Shown in pieces: positions 36,102 to 44,643 of a stretch of DNA of 64,000 bases (position 1 is its first letter; each line of letters begins with the position of its first letter). The translations under genes and the position numbers were made by a program. Origin of the DNA: Chitinophaga sp. (GTDB lineage Bacteria > Bacteroidota > Bacteroidia > Chitinophagales > Chitinophagaceae); NCBI RefSeq assembly GCF_017745275.1, contig NZ_JAGHZS010000001.1, positions 868,001 through 932,000 on the forward strand, given 5' to 3'. The notes below the pieces were generated by a model. The model did no database searches. It had not been told where the DNA came from and saw nothing but the letters and a program-made list of their open reading frames with translations.

Positions 36102-37350
36102 TGGGTGAATTACTTTTTAATTTTTCTGTTAATTCTATTGTTCTGGCCAGCCGCTTTAAAGCGGTGTCATGATTTTTTACATATGGATTGCTCATATCCC
36201 ACACATAACCAGCCAATACAGAGCAAATTTGTCCTTTAATCAACGGATCTGCATCTTTCTTAAAGAAAATGGTATCCAGGGTACCTTCGTACCAGGCCAT
36301 TACATAAGAGCGGAAAGTGTTGACGCCCTGCATAGTAGGTTCCATGTATTCTTTCTCCCAGTCTACTGCTTCTCCTTTGAGTTTTTTAATCACCAGTTTG
36401 GCGGCTGTTTGTGCCGACACACAGGCCAAAGTTACGCCAGAAGAGAAAATCGGGTCGAGAAATTCTGTTACGTTGCCGGTCAGCACAAATCCATCTCCAT
36501 AAAATTTATCGGTGGTAGCCGACCAGGACTGTAATATGCGGGGCTCGAATACCAGTTCCACATCGCGGAAACGCTCCCTGGTATAGGGTTCTGCTTCCAG
36601 CAAGGCACGATACTTTTCTTCGTCGTTGCCAGGATATTGTTCAAAAAATTCCGGATCTCCTACAAAACCGAGGGAGGTAACACCGGTAGCAAAAGGAATA
36701 ATCCAGATCCACACACCTTTTTTATGCACTACTGCAGTAATACGGTTAGGTTCATCCGCCATTGAACGGCGTACATCCACCGTGTGGGCAAACAGCGCTT
36801 TACGGGGCTGCAAATTGGAGTTTTTCTCCAGGTTAAACAGCCTGGGAATCACCCGGCCATAACCACTGCCATCCACTATAAACCTTGCTTCTATCTCAGA
36901 TTTGTTGCCGTCCTTATCTTCTACAGTAGTGACAGAATCAGATCCATTAAAGCGTATATCCGTTACCGTTGTTTCGTATGCCACGGGAACGCCCATGCTT
37001 TCTACAGTATCGGCTAATGTTTTATCGAAATCGGCACGGGTTACCTGCCATGTCCAGGTCCAACCGGGGGTATATTGCTCCTCGAAAGTGAAATCGCACA
37101 CGGCGTTGTTTTTCACGAATTTCGCACCGAACTTCTGCTGAAAACCTTTTGCTTTGATGGCATCAATGAAACCCGCTTCCTGTAATGCGTCCATACTGCG
37201 GGGCAACAGGCTTTCGCCAATGACAAAACGGGGAAATTTTTGCTTTTCCACGATTTTAACTTTGTATCCTGCCTGATGAATAATAGAAGCAGCTACTGTT
37301 CCTGCCGGACCTGCTCCTATTACCAATACATCAACTTGCTCAGTTTTCAT
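36094..37350 (-). CDS. FAD-dependent halogenase-like oxidoreductase
   Basis: A 418-residue flavoprotein. The FAD site is VLVIGAGPAGTVAASII (residues 9-25), with the halogenase-type block FPRFVIGESLLPRSMDAL at about 39-56. A full WxWxIP signature is present as WIWIIP at 214-219; in flavin-dependent halogenases this motif blocks the monooxygenase side reaction. Lysines near residues 73-80 (KFGAKFVK) are candidates for the hypohalite-binding lysine. The overall look also fits the geranylgeranyl-reductase-like group, so function is not certain. Chlorination of the aromatic ring is the attractive role, since chlorinated flexirubins have been described. Confidence 0.85.
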   Translation of the reverse strand: MKTEQVDVLVIGAGPAGTVAASIIHQAGYKVKIVEKQKFPRFVIGESLLPRSMDALQEAGFIDAIKAKGFQQKFGAKFVKNNAVCDFTFEEQYTPGWTWTWQVTRADFDKTLADTVESMGVPVAYETTVTDIRFNGSDSVTTVEDKDGNKSEIEARFIVDGSGYGRVIPRLFNLEKNSNLQPRKALFAHTVDVRRSMADEPNRITAVVHKKGVWIWIIPFATGVTSLGFVGDPEFFEQYPGNDEEKYRALLEAEPYTRERFRDVELVFEPRILQSWSATTDKFYGDGFVLTGNVTEFLDPIFSSGVTLACVSAQTAAKLVIKKLKGEAVDWEKEYMEPTMQGVNTFRSYVMAWYEGTLDTIFFKKDADPLIKGQICSVLAGYVWDMSNPYVKNHDTALKRLARTIELTEKLKSNSPIE

Positions 37351-37395
37351 AAAAGATCGATTTTTGGGAGTTGTAGATTATATGATTAAAAGCTT

Positions 37396-38457
37396 TTACT
37401 TCTTTTTACATTTCAGCAATGTATAATTCATACCCATCTGGTTATTTTCTTCGATGATCTGTAAACCGGCATCTTCAATGCATTGGAAGAAATCATCGGT
37501 ATGATACATCTGGCTGTTACCATTGGCCATCGCGGTAAAATAAAGGGACGTCTGCTGCAGGCAGAAAGCGGCAGATTTAAACTGCTGGCGGTTCCAGAAA
37601 GGTTCCAGGATATATACAATACCGTCTTCGTTGAGCGCTTCACGGCAACGTTTCAGGATAGATACAATTTCTGCTTCAGAGAAACAGTCGAGGAACTGGC
37701 TCATCCAGATGGCATCAAAGCCTTTAGGGAAAGGGATTTCCTCATGCAGGATGTTGGCAATATGAAAATGTACGCGGTTCTCTACACCGGCATCTTTCAT
37801 TTTTTGTTGCGCCAGGCCGGCCTGACCTGGTAAGTCAAAGATGGTCACTTCTACATCCGGATCTTTGGCGGTGCAGGCAAGCGCCCATTTACCAGTGTTG
37901 CCACCGATATCCAGCAGGCGCTTCGGATGTTTTTCAAAAACGATATTCAACGCTTCCGGAGTGGCCAGATCAGAATAGTAGTGGTCGAAGTCGAACCAGC
38001 TTTTACCTATTTCCGGTGGTAGTAATGACAAACCGGGATAGATGGTATCCCAGGGACCGAGTTCACGTAACCCCGCCGGTTTCCCTTCTCTCAGGCTTTC
38101 CTGCAGGTGGTTCATGCCTTTGTAGCAGATATCCTGTGAAAAGTCCATGTTAATACGGGTGAGCTGATCGTGTAAAATAAAGTAGCCGGTTTTGGTAAGG
38201 GTATAGCGTTTATCATTTACGATCACCAGTTCCATTCCTAAACCTGCTTCCAGCAATACTCTTACTGCATAACGCGACATGTTGGTTTGCTCCATGATTT
38301 CTTCAATGGTGATACCTGCAGAGCGACTATTACTCACTGCAGTTAAAATACCCATATCACGCAATGCCCTGGTAGCCTGGAAAGCAACGGGGGCAAATGC
38401 CAGGCGCAGTGCTGCTTCTTTTGCTTCCAGTGCTGTTTTTGTTTCTTTATTAAACAC
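37396..38457 (-). CDS. SAM-dependent O-methyltransferase-like protein
   Basis: A class I methyltransferase of the plant-O-methyltransferase / acetylserotonin-type group. An N-terminal winged-helix dimerisation domain (IEEIMEQTNMSRYAVRVLLE) precedes the SAM-binding fold with LLDIGGNTGKWALA and DAIWMSQFLDCFSE. I place the start at GTG 38457 (353 residues), 13 bp after the stop of the ketosynthase upstream; an ATG at 38514 would extend it by 19 residues into that gene. Likely substrates are a hydroxyl or carbon of the aryl-polyene head group, where flexirubins often carry a methyl group. Confidence 0.87.
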   Translation of the reverse strand: MFNKETKTALEAKEAALRLAFAPVAFQATRALRDMGILTAVSNSRSAGITIEEIMEQTNMSRYAVRVLLEAGLGMELVIVNDKRYTLTKTGYFILHDQLTRINMDFSQDICYKGMNHLQESLREGKPAGLRELGPWDTIYPGLSLLPPEIGKSWFDFDHYYSDLATPEALNIVFEKHPKRLLDIGGNTGKWALACTAKDPDVEVTIFDLPGQAGLAQQKMKDAGVENRVHFHIANILHEEIPFPKGFDAIWMSQFLDCFSEAEIVSILKRCREALNEDGIVYILEPFWNRQQFKSAAFCLQQTSLYFTAMANGNSQMYHTDDFFQCIEDAGLQIIEENNQMGMNYTLLKCKKK

Positions 38458-38470
38458 GACAATAACTTGT

Positions 38471-39628
38471 TTAGCTGTTAAGATTAAAGACCATGGCTGC
38501 ATTACATCCACCAAAACCTGATACTGTTTTCAGTAAGTGGGCAGATGGCATATGCAGCAGGGTGTTATTCACATTAACCGGCATACTGACGCCGGAGTTT
38601 TCATATCCTTTTGTTGGCAATATTACGCCGGCTTTCATCGCCTGCATGCTGATGATGGCTTCAATGAGTCCGGCGGCACCAAGGGTGTGGCCGTAATATC
38701 CTTTGAGGCTATTCACCGGCGTGTGCTGTAAACCGGCATGATGCAATGCTTTTGCTTCCATTTCATCGTTATACAGGGTAGCCGTACCGTGGGCCGATAC
38801 AAATCCGATGTCGGCGTTGGTCAAACCGCTTCCTTTTATGGCCAGTTGCATCACTGCAGCCAGTTCTTCACCGGTACGGGAAGGTCCTGAAATATGATTG
38901 GCATCGTTGCTGATGGCACCGGCGCCCAATGAAAACGCAGCGTTGTGGTGGTGGTTGCTGAGAACAACCGTGGCAGCGCCTTCTCCCAGTGTGACCCCAC
39001 TACGGTTGACATCGAAGGGTTTGCAGGGTTGGGAACTAACTGCCTGGAACGACTGGAACCCGGATAATACAAAGCGGGTCAGTACATCTGCACCGGTGAC
39101 TACCACATGGTCGTAGCGTCCGGATTCAATGAGTCGTTTACCGGTTAAAATCGCCACCAGTCCGGAGATACAGGCACTGCTGATCACCAGGGGCTGGTTA
39201 GCGGCATTGAAATGAGCGGCTACTTTTACAGCAGTAGCATACAATTGCATGTCGGCCAGTGGTAGCGATGCTCCTGCCGGCTGTTGTTCCAGCAAGGCTA
39301 TATTTCCTTTGGTAGTGGATACCAGCAGGCCGGTACGACTATCTGTCAAAGAAATACCGGTTTGTTGCAGGGCATCCTGGATGGATGCGACCAGTAATTT
39401 TTCAAATGTCGTATACCCGGTTACGTTATACGCAGCGGTATAGGTATCCAGCTGGCCAGGAGCCATCATAGCGCCGTAAAACGCAGCAGCGGCATAAGCT
39501 GCATCATCATGCAGTCTTATGCCACTGTTGCCTTGTAACACCTGGTCAAAATTTTCCCGGGTAGTACCGCCTAAAGGCCCCACAATATTATCCGCTACTA
39601 CATATACCTGTTGCATATTACCCATCAT
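38471..39628 (-). CDS. Beta-ketoacyl-ACP synthase, active
   Basis: A 385-residue condensing enzyme with an intact triad: ISSACISGLVAIL (Cys near residue 153), SAHGTATLYNDEME and KGYYGHTLGAAGLIEA. N-terminal sequence is divergent from FabF, as usual in aryl-polyene loci, and the C-terminal VSGFGGCNAAMVF loop is standard. It is the second of three active KS genes in the cluster. It overlaps the thioesterase gene by 4 bp on the upstream side and precedes the methyltransferase gene. Confidence 0.94.
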   Translation of the reverse strand: MMGNMQQVYVVADNIVGPLGGTTRENFDQVLQGNSGIRLHDDAAYAAAAFYGAMMAPGQLDTYTAAYNVTGYTTFEKLLVASIQDALQQTGISLTDSRTGLLVSTTKGNIALLEQQPAGASLPLADMQLYATAVKVAAHFNAANQPLVISSACISGLVAILTGKRLIESGRYDHVVVTGADVLTRFVLSGFQSFQAVSSQPCKPFDVNRSGVTLGEGAATVVLSNHHHNAAFSLGAGAISNDANHISGPSRTGEELAAVMQLAIKGSGLTNADIGFVSAHGTATLYNDEMEAKALHHAGLQHTPVNSLKGYYGHTLGAAGLIEAIISMQAMKAGVILPTKGYENSGVSMPVNVNNTLLHMPSAHLLKTVSGFGGCNAAMVFNLNS

Positions 39629-40050
39629 GATACCAATCCGTTAGCTTTTTTCCACTCCGTGAAAAAAGGAGGGGTGATCAGTTGCAGTGAAGAAGTTTCT
39701 TTATCCAGGAATACCTGAACGGAAGAGCCTTTTGCCACTATTTCACCCGTTGCCGGATTGGTAAGAATGTATTCAAATTTTATTTTGGCGGCCATATCAT
39801 CCACATACCTGGTTTCTACTACTACCCTATCGCCGTAACGCAGGGAGCGTTTGTAATCGCATTGTATGTTTACAACCGGTACCGTATATCCTTGTTCAAA
39901 AATATCCAGGTAACGTAAGCCGTATTTTTCACCGAAAGCTTCCCTACCGTCTTCGAAATACTGCACATAATGCCCGTGCCATACTATTCCCAGCGGATCT
40001 GCCTCATTAAACCTGATCAGTATGTTGGTGCATGTAGTGAGTGTTGTCAT
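39625..40050 (-). CDS. 4-hydroxybenzoyl-CoA-type (hot-dog) thioesterase
   Basis: A 141-residue hot-dog thioesterase of the 4HBT group. The active-site signature EADPLGIVWHGHYVQYFEDG (about residues 16-35) holds the Asp, His and Tyr typical of YbgC/4HBT enzymes. It should hydrolyse or edit acyl-ACP or acyl-CoA thioesters, releasing the polyene acid or clearing stalled chains. It overlaps the neighbouring genes by 4 bp and 1 bp. Confidence 0.92.
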   Translation of the reverse strand: MTTLTTCTNILIRFNEADPLGIVWHGHYVQYFEDGREAFGEKYGLRYLDIFEQGYTVPVVNIQCDYKRSLRYGDRVVVETRYVDDMAAKIKFEYILTNPATGEIVAKGSSVQVFLDKETSSLQLITPPFFTEWKKANGLVS

Positions 40051-40796
40051 TATCCTTTCTTCTTAGCTGGTTTCTTTGTTTCTTTAGCGGCTACGCCGGT
40101 TTTAGCTTCTTTCTTTACTTCTACAGGCTTTTCTTCTTCTGCGTCTTTAGCATCCGCATATTTAGTTTTCAGCTTGCTGTAGTCATCGTTTACGTCGTCG
40201 AGTACATCTTTAAAGGTAGCCATCCAGTAATTGCGCCATCCGAAGGAAATTTTGTTGGCTTTACCTACATAACGTTCTGTCATCAACACGTTTTTACGAT
40301 CCATGTCGATCAGGGTTATCCACATGGCCGCGCTTTTGGCAGTTTTGTTCAGTGCTTCTACTACGATTAAGAAGCCAATACCATGTTTGCCGGATAAATC
40401 GTAGCCTTTTACCAATTTGGTGATATCTTCAGCTTTCAGTCTTTCAAAATCAGCAGATTCATCAGACTTAAGCGTTTCCGGGTTAATAGCTTCATTACGT
40501 TTATTCACTACCGTGATACTGGTATTATACTTATCACGATGAAAAGCGCCCGGGATATCATATTTCTTCTGTTCGTTCACGATGGCCTGATTAATAGCGG
40601 TCAGGTCATGGCTCACGATGGCATCCGTTTTAGCTGCGGCATCGCCAATCAGCCTGGCCTGGGTAAAGTCCGCTCCCAGGTAGGTAAACGATGAGTCTTT
40701 ATTTTCCAGAAAGTTTTTCAGTTTCTGCGCATGGGCTTCCGTTGCGAACATGCTTAAAACCATCAGGGGAAGGACGATAAATTTTCTACAGTTCAT
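40050..40796 (-). CDS. Secreted protein of unknown function with a lysine-rich tail
   Basis: A 248-residue exported protein that I do not recognise. A signal peptide (MNCRKFIVLPLMVLSMFATE, cleavage near AHA-Q) precedes a soluble domain, with LVKGYDLSGKHGIGFLIVVE in the centre. The last 45 residues are strongly charged and repetitive (EEEKPVEVKKEAKTG, KKPAKKKG), probably unstructured and basic. No cysteine pair or catalytic motif stands out. The tight junctions (1 bp overlap, 6-bp gap) tie it to pigment synthesis or its export through the periplasm. Confidence 0.75.
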   Translation of the reverse strand: MNCRKFIVLPLMVLSMFATEAHAQKLKNFLENKDSSFTYLGADFTQARLIGDAAAKTDAIVSHDLTAINQAIVNEQKKYDIPGAFHRDKYNTSITVVNKRNEAINPETLKSDESADFERLKAEDITKLVKGYDLSGKHGIGFLIVVEALNKTAKSAAMWITLIDMDRKNVLMTERYVGKANKISFGWRNYWMATFKDVLDDVNDDYSKLKTKYADAKDAEEEKPVEVKKEAKTGVAAKETKKPAKKKG

Positions 40797-40802
40797 GTTA
40801 AT

Positions 40803-41234
40803 TTATATTATGGGATTGATAAAGATTTTCATTTCACATTGTGCCATGATACGGCCTTCAAACATCACTTTGCCAGTTACCATGGTAGCATTAAATACTT
40901 CACCACCTATTTCCGTGGTGGTTTCAATCATTTGTCCTGCTGGCGGGAGTTCCAGGATTTCCAGGTCTTTCACAGCGCCAATAAATCCCAGGGGAACAGG
41001 GCTGTTTTCCTGTTTGGCGATATAGCCAACGCGGGCCGCAGCGGTTTGCGCGATATTTTCCATCAGACCGGGAGCCGTGAGTACACCATTTTCCACAAAA
41101 ATATTATCCGGAGCAATATGAAGACCCGTGCGGGTTAGCGGACCATTGACTTCCAGGATTCCACTAATCATCACAATAGGCGTACGCTGCGGTATATATG
41201 CGGTTATATCATCGGTATGAATAAACATCTGCAC
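40803..41234 (-). CDS. ApeP-like 3-hydroxyacyl-ACP dehydratase
   Basis: A 143-residue hot-dog protein similar to the atypical dehydratase (ApeP type) of aryl-polyene clusters. The N-terminal motif IPQRTPIVMI replaces the FabZ-like PHRYPFLL, with Gln or Arg where His is frequent. GLMENIAQTAAARVGY carries the glutamate expected on the central helix. It probably works with the FabZ-like protein at 30442 or with an ACP partner. Another in-frame Met at residue 3 is equally possible as start. Confidence 0.85.
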   Translation of the reverse strand: MQMFIHTDDITAYIPQRTPIVMISGILEVNGPLTRTGLHIAPDNIFVENGVLTAPGLMENIAQTAAARVGYIAKQENSPVPLGFIGAVKDLEILELPPAGQMIETTTEIGGEVFNATMVTGKVMFEGRIMAQCEMKIFINPII

Positions 41235-41303
41235 AAGTTATTATTAAATATGAAACACGAAATAAATAGAATTATACGAAATTATGAACAGTAAAAACAC
41301 GGA

Positions 41304-42179
41304 TTATTCCCAAAAATCGTAATAATTAAACCATTGTACAGGATAGCGCTGTACTTTTTCTTCCACCTCACGCACAAAATCCTGGAGCGAACTTTCCACT
41401 CCCTGGTTGCGGCGACCGTGATATTGCCGGGGCTCGGTGGCGTAAAAATGGTAATGGGTTGTGGACTCTTTGAAGGCAAACACTACAGAAACCGGTACCC
41501 GGAAGGTAGCGGCCAATAGGAAAGGGCCTACAGGAAAACGGGCATCCTGGCCTAAAAAAGACGTGGTAGTCGTTTTATTGCCGGGCAGAAAACGATCGGC
41601 GTGCATGCATACCATTTCCTGGTTATTCAGCGCTTCATTAATAGCGTAGATATGTGACAGGTCGTCTTTAATGACGATTATATTCATGTTGCGGTCGCCG
41701 GTAACGCCAGACAGGTAATCCTTGATCCGTTGGTGTTCGCCATCAAACATTACGATATTAATACGGGTTTGCAGGCGTTTAAACAGGTGTCCGGCTACTT
41801 CCCAGTTGCCCAGGTGGGCACTCAGCAAGATGCCGCCTTTACCACCGGCAATCATTTCACGCAGGTAGTGTTCACCCTCAAATTCAAAGGTGAATTTATT
41901 ACGGATACCGGCCATTACCACTACCTTGTCGATCAGGGTTTGCCCAAACACATGGTAATTACGATAAAGGCTCAATAGCGTGCGCCACCTGCCGTATCCA
42001 ATTTTTGTACGGAAATATTCGTAGAGAGGTTTTGAGGAACTCCAGGAAAATGCGAAGAAATAGAAAGCCACGAACCTGAGCAACAGATATGCCGGCATTA
42101 CTCCTCCATGCTTCAGCAGGAAAACAAAACAACTATATCCAAACTTGCTTCCTTTTGACTTTCCTTGCCAGGAGGGCAT
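41304..42179 (-). CDS. LpxL/HtrB-like lysophospholipid acyltransferase
   Basis: A 291-residue inner-membrane acyltransferase of the lauroyl-acyltransferase (LpxL/HtrB) type. The catalytic HxxxxE motif is HLGNWE in LLSAHLGNWEVAGH. An N-terminal hydrophobic stretch (LLLRFVAFYFFAF) anchors it. Family enzymes transfer acyl chains from ACP to lipid or sugar acceptors. In this locus it may place the polyene acyl chain on a lipid anchor, as suggested for similar genes in aryl-polyene loci. It overlaps the ACP gene by one base. Confidence 0.9.
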   Translation of the reverse strand: MPSWQGKSKGSKFGYSCFVFLLKHGGVMPAYLLLRFVAFYFFAFSWSSSKPLYEYFRTKIGYGRWRTLLSLYRNYHVFGQTLIDKVVVMAGIRNKFTFEFEGEHYLREMIAGGKGGILLSAHLGNWEVAGHLFKRLQTRINIVMFDGEHQRIKDYLSGVTGDRNMNIIVIKDDLSHIYAINEALNNQEMVCMHADRFLPGNKTTTTSFLGQDARFPVGPFLLAATFRVPVSVVFAFKESTTHYHFYATEPRQYHGRRNQGVESSLQDFVREVEEKVQRYPVQWFNYYDFWE

Positions 42180-42436
42180 TACACCAGTTCTTTTTGTTGA
42201 ACACGCGCAGCTACGTAATCGTAGAAGTCCTGGAAAGTGATGATAGCCTGGAAGTCTTCCGGATTAACTTTAAACCCGAAGTTATCTTCTATTACTACCA
42301 CCATATCGATATAGTCCAGACTGTCAAGATCCAGTGTGGATTTCATATTTGCTTCGGGCTTGATTAACTCAGGGGTCGCTTCAAACTCCTCCACCAGAAA
42401 CGTATTTGTAACAGCTATTATCTTATTAATGTCCAT
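42179..42436 (-). CDS. Acyl carrier protein
   Basis: An 85-residue ACP with the phosphopantetheine serine at Ser39 in LDLDSLDYIDMVVVIE. It is the second ACP of the cluster and overlaps the LpxL-like acyltransferase gene by one base, which suggests that it feeds that enzyme or the KS/KR set just upstream. A possible internal promoter lies 80 bp before its start (42516-42523). Confidence 0.94.
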   Translation of the reverse strand: MDINKIIAVTNTFLVEEFEATPELIKPEANMKSTLDLDSLDYIDMVVVIEDNFGFKVNPEDFQAIITFQDFYDYVAARVQQKELV

Positions 42437-42515
42437 AAAGTGCGAAATCAGATATAGGTTCGTTTTAAAATTTGGTTTTACATCTTAGTTGGTCTAACGA
42501 TCCTGATCCAGGTGC

Positions 42516-42523
42516 CAAAGTTA
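42516..42523 (-). promoter_or_regulatory. Possible internal -7 promoter element
   Basis: TAACTTTG on the minus strand matches TAnnTTTG exactly within the 94-bp gap between the KS gene and the ACP gene. The -33 position is not TTTG, so support is partial. If active, it would give extra transcription of the downstream ACP, acyltransferase and later genes. Confidence 0.3.
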
Positions 42524-42530
42524 AGAATAT

Positions 42531-43757
42531 TTACTGTCCGTTCCACCTCCTTACAATAAGAGATGAGTTTGTACCTCCAAAACCGAAAGAGTTCGACAAA
42601 AATATATTAAAATTTTTATTAATCGTACTGGTTACAATATTCAGCCTGGCAGCATCTTCATCGGGGTTATCCAGGTTGATGTTGGGAGCAATAAAGCCGT
42701 CCTGCATCATGAGCATGGAATAAACAATTTCGCTGGCGCCTGCCATCCAGCATTCGTGGCCGGTCATAGATTTTGTGGAGCTCACATAGGGTCTGGACGC
42801 GCCAAATACTTCATGAATCGCTTTGGCTTCGCTGGCATCCCCTGCCACTGTGGAGGTGGCGTGTGCATTGATATATTCGATATCGCCGGGTTGCAATCCG
42901 GCGTCTTTGAGGGCTATTTCCAGTGACCGAACAGGGCCGTCTACCGTTGGGTTGGAGATGTGCGCGCCATTGGAAGAGAAACCATATCCCAGTACTTCTC
43001 CTAAAATGGTGGCTCCCCTGCGTTGGGCTGATTCCAGGCTTTCGAGGATCACGGTAGCTGCGCCACCGCTGGGCACGAGGCCGTCACGATCACGGTCAAA
43101 TGGTCTTGATGCTTTTGTAGGATCATTTTCCCGGATAGAAAATGCCGCAATAGCATCAAAGTTTCCCATCGCATACACATTTACTTCCTGGGCGCCACCG
43201 CAGATCACAGCATCCTGCATCCCGTTGCGGATAAACATATATCCCATACCAATGGCATGAGAACCGCTGGCACAGGCCGCACTCACAGAAAAGTTCACCC
43301 CCCGGAGCTTGAAAATGGTGGCCAGGTTCATATTCACGGTAGAGTTCATGGTCTGAAAAACAGAACCGGAACCTACCAGCATCGTATCTTTTTTAGCCCG
43401 CATAATGTCATTGGCTTCCACCACTGGTTTTGCAGAGCTGTCGTTACCATATAAAAGCCCGATGGGCGTAGCATCGATGTATTCCGGTGTGATGCCTGAC
43501 TGTGCCAGGGCTTCACGGGTGGCCATATAGGCAAACTCGGCCTGCTCAGGCATCATGAGCCTGGCCCGGCGGTCTAATACCCCCTTGAGCTCAGGTCTTT
43601 CTATAAAACCGGTTAATCCTGACCGGTAACCAAAAGTTTTTCTCTCCGGATCCAGCACAATGCCAGATTTGCCCTGATACAATGAATCTCTGACTTCCTG
43701 CATATCTTTTCCAATGCAAGAGTAGATTCCCATTCCAGTGATCACTACTCTATTCAT
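42531..43757 (-). CDS. Beta-ketoacyl-ACP synthase, FabF-like, active
   Basis: A 408-residue KAS II-type condensing enzyme, the most canonical KS in the window. The triad is intact in SAACASGSHAIGMG (Cys near residue 162), NAHATSTVAGDASE and SMTGHECWMAGASE. The N-terminus RVVITGMGIYSCIGKD and C-terminal NSFGFGGTNSSLIV are standard. It probably carries out the main elongation cycle with the ketoreductase encoded just upstream, separated by heptad array H. It is one of three active and two degenerate KS-family genes. Confidence 0.95.
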   Translation of the reverse strand: MNRVVITGMGIYSCIGKDMQEVRDSLYQGKSGIVLDPERKTFGYRSGLTGFIERPELKGVLDRRARLMMPEQAEFAYMATREALAQSGITPEYIDATPIGLLYGNDSSAKPVVEANDIMRAKKDTMLVGSGSVFQTMNSTVNMNLATIFKLRGVNFSVSAACASGSHAIGMGYMFIRNGMQDAVICGGAQEVNVYAMGNFDAIAAFSIRENDPTKASRPFDRDRDGLVPSGGAATVILESLESAQRRGATILGEVLGYGFSSNGAHISNPTVDGPVRSLEIALKDAGLQPGDIEYINAHATSTVAGDASEAKAIHEVFGASRPYVSSTKSMTGHECWMAGASEIVYSMLMMQDGFIAPNINLDNPDEDAARLNIVTSTINKNFNIFLSNSFGFGGTNSSLIVRRWNGQ

Positions 43758-43880
43758 AAGCTTGTAGCTTTTGTTAGCTATTAGCTATTAGCAGTTAGCT
43801 ATCAGCAAATGCAGCGAAGGTGGTCATATGTTGGTCTTCGGTGCATTTACTGATAGCTAACTGCTAATAACTAACAGCTA
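43758..43880. repeat. Inverted heptad array H (AGC family)
   Basis: The gap between the ketoreductase and ketosynthase genes is filled by AGCTATT-like heptads. The left arm reads AGCTATT, AGCTATT, AGCAGTT, AGCTATC, AGCAAATGCA; the right arm, read on the minus strand, gives AGCTGTT, AGTTATT, AGCAGTT, AGCTATC, AGTAAATGCA, so the inner arms pair almost perfectly. An inner CGAAG/CTTCG hairpin lies in the loop. The ketoreductase stop codon TAG is the first heptad on the right. Confidence 0.85.
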
Positions 43881-44606
43881 AGTATGCAATCCTCCATTAA
43901 TATTCAATACCTCTCCCGTAATATAACCCGCTGCCCGGGAAGCAAGGAAGGCAACGGCTTCCGCCACCTCTTCCGGGGTACCAAAACGATTCATCGGTAC
44001 CTGTGCAGCCAGTTCTTTTTCATTGAGTTCGGCTGTCATATCTGTTTTAATAAATCCCGGCGCAATCGCATTTACGGTAACGCCTCTCTTGGCTACTTCC
44101 TGTGCCAGGGCTTTGGTAGCGCCAATTACGCCTGCTTTGGCAGCAGAATAATTGGTTTGACCCGGCAACCCTTTAATACCAGATAAAGATACCATGTTGA
44201 TAATACGTCCATAACGTTTTAATAACATGCTATTCAACACCTGCTTGGTAACATTAAAGAAGCCATTCAAACTGATGTTCAATACATTTCCCCACTGCGC
44301 TTCATTCATCCAGAACATCAGGGAATCTTCGCGAATACCTGCATTATTCACCAGGACTTCTATCTGCTGATCTTTATTATTTTCAACCCATCCGCCGAGC
44401 ACCTGCTGTACTTCTGCGGCATCTCCCACATTAAATGGTAACAGTTCACCGGTACCACCTTTGGCTTTTATCGCCTCCAGCGTTTCCAGTGCGGCCGCTT
44501 CATTGCCTTTGTAGTTGATGAGGATGTGATAACCTGCTTCGGCCATTTTTATACAAACTGCCCTACCTATTCCCCTGGACCCACCTGTTACTAATGCACA
44601 TTTCAT
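43878..44606 (-). CDS. 3-ketoacyl-ACP reductase, FabG-like SDR
   Basis: A 242-residue short-chain dehydrogenase/reductase. The NADPH site is ALVTGGSRGIGRAVCIKM, NNAGI follows, and the catalytic Ser-Tyr-Lys set is in MVSLSGIKGLPGQTNYSAAKAG. The C-terminal GYITGEVLNINGGLH matches FabG. It reduces 3-ketoacyl-ACP to the 3-hydroxy form before dehydration, and is the only KR of the cluster. It lies directly after the ammonia-lyase gene. Confidence 0.95.
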   Translation of the reverse strand: MKCALVTGGSRGIGRAVCIKMAEAGYHILINYKGNEAAALETLEAIKAKGGTGELLPFNVGDAAEVQQVLGGWVENNKDQQIEVLVNNAGIREDSLMFWMNEAQWGNVLNISLNGFFNVTKQVLNSMLLKRYGRIINMVSLSGIKGLPGQTNYSAAKAGVIGATKALAQEVAKRGVTVNAIAPGFIKTDMTAELNEKELAAQVPMNRFGTPEEVAEAVAFLASRAAGYITGEVLNINGGLHT

Positions 44607-44640
44607 TGAATTACGAATTACGGTTTACAAATACAGACCT
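44607..44640. repeat. Single-sided GAATTAC heptad array B
   Basis: Two GAATTAC heptads and two decayed copies (GGTTTAC, AAATACA) fill the 37-bp gap between the FabG-like and ammonia-lyase genes. No inverted partner arm is present, so it looks like a solo or deleted half of the elements A and C. Confidence 0.6.
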
Positions 44641-44643
44641 GTT

